Shown here: one piece after another, positions 8,024 to 11,935 of the stretch
Numbering within the stretch: position 1 is the first letter of the stretch
How the letters are laid out: each line of letters begins with the position of its first letter
Assembly: GCA_011800805.1 (NCBI GenBank)
Contig: MPNW01001240.1
Coordinates: 3,052-14,986, forward strand
DNA length: 11,935 nucleotides
Reading direction: 5' to 3'
DNA from: Hirudo medicinalis
Lineage: Eukaryota > Annelida > Clitellata > Hirudinida > Hirudinidae
Translations under genes and position numbers: made by a program
Notes under the pieces: generated by a model
The model's database searches: none
What the model was told of the DNA's origin: nothing
What the model saw: the letters and a program-made list of their open reading frames with translations, nothing else

Positions 8024-9002
8024 TCATTGTTCACCATCCTCATCAACCCTGCCGTTGTTCCCGCTATTGTCTGACAAGTTGCTCCAAGGATGCTTGCCAC
8101 AGTTTGCCACCGACCATACTGTCTCCATGCCGGTCGATCCACAGGGGGCAATGACTATGGGTTTCTGCTGAGAAGGAAGACTGCAATGCGCACTTATCGT
8201 GGGCCCCGAAGCTGGGCTGATGAGCGGTGACTGGTGGAAATGTGGCTTTGATTGATCGGAAGGAGGGGAGGAAATATGGGCCGCATTGAACCCCCGTGAG
8301 GTGACCGAGGTCGACTTGGCTTCAGGTGAATGATCTCTCGGAGGTCCAGTGGGGTCGGGCCGACCGACTATGAGGTGCGACGGCGACGGGGACGGGGGGA
8401 GGCTGCTCGTACTGGTGGAGACGTGGATGCTCGGGGTGGAAATGCTGGAGAAGGGATAAGACAGGGAGATGGTGATGGAACTGTGCGCGGGGTGGGTCGT
8501 TTGGTTTGCCGAAGATGAAGAGAGGTCGGACAGGGCGCTCGGGTTCACCCTCTGACCGTTCTGCCTCCTCGGGAGGGCTTGGTGGGAGCCCTCGAGAAAT
8601 CCAGACGGTCCCGGTGAGGTGATGTTTGGCGTCTGCCTCTGCTTGTAAAAGAGCACGTAGGCTGAACTTGTCACAACGTCGCTTTCCTGGCAGGGAGTGA
8701 CATGGCTGTCATCAAACAGCCTCCAGCCTGCCATGGGTTTTCATTCTCATTAGCAGTTGAATGTTAAGTATATGCAAATTATGGTGTTAAGGTTCATGAA
8801 TAATTAATCAATTTTAAGTCTAGTCGGGACTAATTTTTAAATAATAATGGCATTGATTTAATGTCTTTCGTGAAACTTTGGAAAATAAAAATAATACAAC
8901 CACAACAACAACAACAACAACAATAATAATAATAATAAAAAAATAATAATATAATAATAATATAATAATAATAATAACAACAACAACAATAATAATAATA
9001 CA

Positions 9003-9044
<42 letters not shown>

Positions 9045-10299
9045 TAATAATAACAACAACAACAACACAATAATAAATGCAATAATAAAGACAATAAATC
9101 AAAACTCACTTTGCCAAAAATGTTCGACAATCACTAACCAATGGGTTCGCTTCTCTCATCACCATAGCAACGAGCGTAGGACGTGTAATGGCCCCCTAGC
9201 ATCCCACCATGGTGGTTGATGACCCCAAAGAGGTCGTAAGTCGTCAACGATGGTGAGGGACTGTGGTTGGGGCCGGAATGGTGCCCCTGTTGCCAAGCAT
9301 TGCGAGGGGTTTGACCCGGTGTCGAAGTGATGGCCTGATCTTGGGCAGATGAGAATTCTCTGCTCCTCAAGTATGGTGATATGTCGAGGCCCCTGTTTGT
9401 AGTTAAAAGCTTTGGTTATCTGATAATTAGTATTCAGGCAGGTTGCATTCCTGCTTGTGTTAGTAATGGCAACAGTCGTAATGTGTCGTGTTCGAAACCC
9501 AGCCTGCACTGCCACAAGTGCCCCTGGGAAGGAGTGCATCCAGCCATCTCTGGTGATCTGCTACCCACTCATTGATCTACCCATCCATCCATTCACCTAC
9601 CAGCCCATCCATCCATTCACCCACCTGGTGGGGAACTGAATAAGGTCCTCGATCTTCTCCCTGAAGAAGAACTGCTCTGAGAATCCGAACCTCTTGAGGT
9701 GGATGATGAGGTAGGAAGGTAGTCTCCACAGGGACAACTCCTTTGTCGCTTGGCACTCGGACTTGCACTGGGAGCATCGCCTGTCGCAGGAAAAAAGTGC
9801 CAGTGACTGACATTTAGAGCCTAAGCACGTCTGTTCATCCATTAATTCATCGATTCATTCAATTGCTCGTGCATTTATCTATTTAGAACATTCACAAATG
9901 AGTGCAAACGAGCAGGAATGCATATGAGTGTGCAGTGCATTACAAAGTTACAAACGTGGCAGAAAATGGTGGTGACTTGGAACATGTGTGGTTTCAATTT
10001 CTACATTTAACGATGTTATTAAAGTATCACCATCATCATCATCATCGACAACAAGATCATCAACATGGCATGCACGTTGGCCCAAAGGGTAGCATTCCTG
10101 CGAACGATAGTCAGCCCAAAGTTGTTAGGTGTCGTGTTCGCAACCCAGCTTGAACCAACACAATGTAATGTGTCCCTGGAAGCTGGCACTATGTAAATGG
10201 TCTAAGCATCCCTGATGCTCACACTTGTGATGCTATAGAAATATACATAGAATCTAATCTAATCTAATCTAATATAATATGATATATGATGATAATCGA

Positions 10300-10354
<55 letters not shown>

Positions 10355-10444
10355 GGCTTTAAACTCACCAGGATTGTTCTCGACTGAGAACCTCAGGCTC
10401 AGTGAAGAGTTCGAAGCAGTCCTGGAGGTGAGTCGTTGGTATTT
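8024..10444 (-). CDS. USP19: USP19-type ubiquitin carboxyl-terminal hydrolase, last four exons
   Basis: A cysteine protease that removes ubiquitin from proteins; USP19 acts in ER-associated quality control. Exons (minus): 10444-10369, 9780-9625, 9392-9139, 8727-8024. Junctions TG|GTGAGT, CAG|GTGGGT and TTG|GTTAGT pair with acceptors in matching phases (2, 2, 1). Exon 1 gives [18 protein letters not shown]; exon 2 CSQCKSEC (second zinc pair), [17 protein letters not shown] and [14 protein letters not shown]; exon 3 GLDISPYL, an inserted Ser/Pro-rich linker, then [12 protein letters not shown] and GGHYTSYAR (catalytic His); exon 4 [10 protein letters not shown] (catalytic Asp region) and [12 protein letters not shown]. 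The order and wording match human USP19 closely. The Cys box, zinc pair 1, MYND and CS domains are not seen and should lie further upstream. The tail of about 200 residues is Ser/Pro-rich and disordered, with no transmembrane anchor, unlike the membrane form of human USP19. The acceptor of the 10444 exon (TTCCAAG) is the least certain boundary. Confidence 0.93.
8889..9078. repeat. AAC/AAT triplet microsatellite in a USP19 intron
   Basis: Interleaved blocks of AAC and AAT units with a few single-base interruptions fill much of the intron 8728-9138. The poly-Tyr, poly-Ile and poly-Leu frames on the minus strand are artefacts of this repeat. Confidence 0.95.
9433..9560 (+). mobile_element. SINE copy 1 (degenerate, tRNA-derived) in a USP19 intron
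   Basis: It shares with the copy at 10060-10275 the block GCATTCCTGC and, further on, GTGTCGTGTTCG.AACCCAGC.TG with only two differences in 24 bases, then a looser CCCTGG.AAG block. GTTCGAAACCC at 9490-9500 fits a polymerase III B box. The A-box position is degraded and no clear tail remains, so its edges are approximate. It lies between the USP19 exons at 9139-9392 and 9625-9780, antisense to the gene. Confidence 0.62.
9571..9624 (-). repeat. ATCC-type repeat starting at a USP19 splice donor
   Basis: Read on the minus strand, the first 25 or so intron bases (GTGGGTGAATGGATGGATGG) are followed by a near copy beginning GTAGGTGAATGGATGG. The duplicated unit contains the donor itself, so a second donor-like site lies about 25 bases inside the intron. 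Confidence 0.8.
10060..10275 (+). mobile_element. SINE copy 2 (tRNA-derived) with a TAATC tail
   Basis: TGGCCCAAAGG at 10078-10088 fits the polymerase III A-box consensus TRGYNNARNNG. GTTCGCAACCC at 10136-10146 fits a B box with one change. Their spacing of about 48 bases is normal for tRNA-derived promoters. A tRNA-unrelated body follows (CCCTGGAAGCTGG, about 10173-10185), and the 3' end is four or five units of TAATC (10251-10274), a usual kind of SINE tail. It lies in the USP19 intron 9781-10368, antisense to the gene. Confidence 0.72.
10300..10354. repeat. ATC microsatellite just inside a USP19 intron
   Basis: About 18 pure ATC units, ending about 15 bases from the donor of exon 10444-10369. 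A shorter run of the same motif stands at about 10029-10046. Confidence 0.95.
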
Positions 10445-10504
10445 CTTGGAACATTTGCAGGACGGTTACAAAGTTGATTGTTGAGTTTTAACGATCGTCA
10501 AAGT

Positions 10505-10587
10505 ATCATTATCATCATCATCATCATCATCGTCATCATCATCATCATCGTCATCATCATCACCACTACTACTACTATCATCATCAG
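10505..10587. repeat. ATC/GTC/ACT interrupted microsatellite
   Basis: ATC units with single GTC interruptions, then ACT units. On the minus strand it gives a poly-Asp/Ser frame that I take as accidental, since it lies upstream of the exon acceptor at 10445. Confidence 0.9.
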
Positions 10588-10632
10588 CACATCGGTTAGA
10601 TATTAACTGAAATGAAAGCAGATGGACTTTAC

Positions 10633-10672
10633 CACCTCGAGTTTCTGTGCCTTGATGCTGAAAATCACGATC
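10633..10672 (-). other. Possible short USP19 exon
   Basis: A very good acceptor (TTCAATTTTCCAG) precedes a frame reading [12 protein letters not shown], which could match the FVLVASKELE stretch that precedes the TLDQCLNLF region in human USP19. Donor candidates are CTCGAG|GTGGTA at 10636/10635 and GAGGTG|GTAAAG at 10633/10632, and A|GTTAAT further on. Only the last is in phase with the acceptor at 10445. The similarity is weak, so this is a suggestion. Confidence 0.3.
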
Positions 10673-10725
10673 CTGGAAAATTGAATGATTGGGTAAAGTT
10701 TCGACCAATCCATGAACAAAATAAT

Positions 10726-10818
10726 TCATCCATCCATCCATCCATCCATCCACTCATCCATCCATCCATCCATCCATCATCCATCCATCCATCCATCCAC
10801 TCATCCATCCATCGATCC
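10726..10818. repeat. ATCC tetranucleotide repeat
   Basis: About 22 units of CATC/ATCC with a few interruptions (CACTCATC, CATCATCC). The same tetramer forms the donor-linked repeat at 9571-9624. The His-Pro and Trp-Met-Asp-Gly frames seen here are artefacts. Confidence 0.95.
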
Positions 10819-10864
10819 AAGCAGCTATCTGAATAGCTATCTGAATTTGTAGGAAGTGGACTTG

Positions 10865-10988
10865 TTGATGATGATGACGATTATGATGATGATGACTATG
10901 ACGACGACGACGACGATGACGATGATGACGACGACGACGACGATGATGATGATGATAACGGTGACTTGATGGTGGTGATGATGGTGTT
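10865..10988. repeat. GAT/GAC triplet microsatellite
   Basis: Interleaved GAT and GAC units, with several other triplets. No exon of USP19 or another gene could be identified in or next to it. Confidence 0.92.
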
Positions 10989-11112
10989 GCCAATGACCGA
11001 GAATATAATGATACAGCATGGTTTTTTATTTTTTTGTGAGACGAATGTGCGATGTGCATGCATTGCTGGGGGCCCGTGCCTAATGACATTGAACAAGTCG
11101 ATCATTACTTCA

Positions 11113-11336
11113 ATGATGATGACGGCGATGATGATGACGACGAAGACAATGGTGTTGTTGATGATGACCATTATAATGACGATGATGATTATGATGCTGT
11201 TGATGATGATGATGATGACGACGTGGAAGACGATGATGTTGTTGATGATGATGACGAATATAATGACGATGATGATTGTGATGCTGCTGTTGCTGCTACT
11301 GCTGCTGATGATGATGATGATGATGATGATGAAGAG
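11113..11336. repeat. Long GAT/GAC array with an internal 84-87 bp duplication
   Basis: Mostly GAT, GAC and GTT units, ending in GCT/ACT and pure GAT units. The block starting GTTGTTGATGATGA at 11154 is repeated at 11238, each followed by TATAATGACGATGATGATT. The plus strand stays open from 11052 to 11378 as a strongly acidic frame (poly-Asp with Val, Tyr, Ala), but this is expected of a triplet repeat and I do not call it a gene. Confidence 0.85.
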
Positions 11337-11370
11337 TTCAGTATGGTAACGACGACGACGATGACGACGA

Positions 11371-11757
11371 CATTTTAAACAAAGGACGAACAGGCAAGTA
11401 ATATTTATTGTTGACATCGAAGGCTCTCAAAAGCCACCTCGACGAATTCGTAATCAACAACCTGGTTGGTTGCCACTGGTTACCTGTAGTTACTACTGAC
11501 TTACCTGTACAGTTACTAAGCGACTCACCTGTACATTCAATTACCCAGTAATGGATTACTCACTGAGTAAGTGATAAAACAACATTACTAATGGCTGCCT
11601 TGTATTGTTTTTGTACTTAGAAATGATAAAGGTGAGAAGTATTTCTTTTGCAATAATGTTATTCTGAGTTGACATTTGCGGAATCGTGCACAACTGTATT
11701 CCAATAAATATCATAATTATTATCCTCACAATATTAACGATATCACTAGTATACACT
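11371..11757. other. Non-repeat DNA between two microsatellites, no assigned gene
   Basis: On the minus strand one frame is open from 11559 to a stop at 11338-11340 (73 codons, no ATG near its start). It contains CTGESLSN, CTGKSVVT and TTGNQWQPTRLL, so a 21-24 base unit repeats in frame. I do not recognise the protein and no exon borders could be fixed. USP19 upstream exons could be expected on this strand but none matches. Confidence 0.35.
11482..11532 (-). repeat. Three tandem units each carrying a splice-donor-like TACAG|GT
   Basis: On the minus strand TGTACAG|GTGAGT, TGTACAG|GTAAGT and CTACAG|GTAACC follow one another at spacings of 24 and 21 bases. Each fits the 5' splice-site consensus well. 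The units look like diverged tandem copies. Confidence 0.75.
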
Positions 11758-11935
11758 GATATTATTATTATTATTATTATTATTATTGTTATTATTATTG
11801 TTATTATTATTGTTATTATTATTATTATTATTATTATTGTTGTTGTTGTTGTTAACATTGTGTTTATTATTATTATCATCATTATTATTATTATTACTTT
11901 TATTATTATATTCATAACATGTTATTATTGTATTT
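11758..11935. repeat. ATT/GTT microsatellite at the right edge
   Basis: ATT units with regular GTT interruptions, a pure GTT block near 11839-11853, then ATT units again up to the window end. No coding content; the poly-Ile frame on the minus strand is an artefact. Confidence 0.93.

Noticed and set aside
8330..8518. Plus-strand Arg/Gly-rich frame
   Set aside because: Antisense shadow of the GC-rich USP19 tail exon.
9457..9639. Plus-strand frames reading through CRVRNPA
   Set aside because: They are translations of the SINE copy and the ATCC repeat; the same peptide appears at 10130-10153 because both SINE copies contain it.
10300..10354. ATC array considered as a CRISPR-like or regulatory array
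   Set aside because: Pure triplets without spacers; an ordinary microsatellite in a eukaryotic intron.
10466..10753. Minus-strand frame with poly-Asp and MDGWMDGW
   Set aside because: Joins two microsatellites in a frame that differs from the likely USP19 frame; no homology.
10896..11417. Minus-strand poly-Ile/Ser frame of 173 codons
   Set aside because: Low-complexity translation of GAT/GAC repeats; length reflects absence of stops in the triplets, not selection.

Overview
The window is animal nuclear DNA, probably from an AT-rich invertebrate; a lophotrochozoan such as an annelid or leech is my best guess, and it is inference only. The grounds are short GT-AG introns, two recognisable animal genes (RNMT and USP19), a decayed CR1/jockey-type non-LTR element, tRNA-derived SINEs, and very abundant triplet and tetranucleotide microsatellites in the right third. 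Nothing points to a prokaryote: there are no operons, ribosome binding sites or CRISPR array.

Layout, left to right. (1) 1-1152, minus strand: the 5' three exons of a type II membrane protein of an uncharacterised, possibly glycosyltransferase-like family; it runs off the left edge. (2) 1318-1465: a fold-back element whose loop carries a short telomere-like repeat and an 18-base C run. (3) 2986-3569, minus: a two-exon fragment of an unrecognised gene, with a compound triplet microsatellite just after its stop. (4) 4311-5206, plus: an exon-like open frame of unknown origin, then a decayed reverse-transcriptase relic. (5) 5554-6669, plus: a complete single-exon mRNA cap guanine-N7 methyltransferase (RNMT) with a strong 3' splice site six bases before its ATG and a poly(A) signal after it. 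(6) 8024-10444, minus: the last four exons of a USP19-type deubiquitinase, converging on RNMT. They carry the second zinc-binding pair, the catalytic His and the catalytic Asp box, then a long Ser/Pro-rich tail. Exon phases match at all three junctions, which supports the model. The Cys box lies upstream, beyond what I can identify here. (7) 8.9-11.9 kb: USP19 introns and upstream DNA filled with microsatellites and two copies of one SINE family.

The genes are not an operon or a shared pathway: RNMT acts on nascent mRNA caps in the nucleus, USP19 in ubiquitin removal and protein quality control. I found no convincing new multi-gene system. The more interesting points are the splice-site architecture (possible trans-splicing at RNMT, a duplicated USP19 donor, a triple donor-like repeat), the paired SINEs, the fold-back element and the uncharacterised membrane protein.
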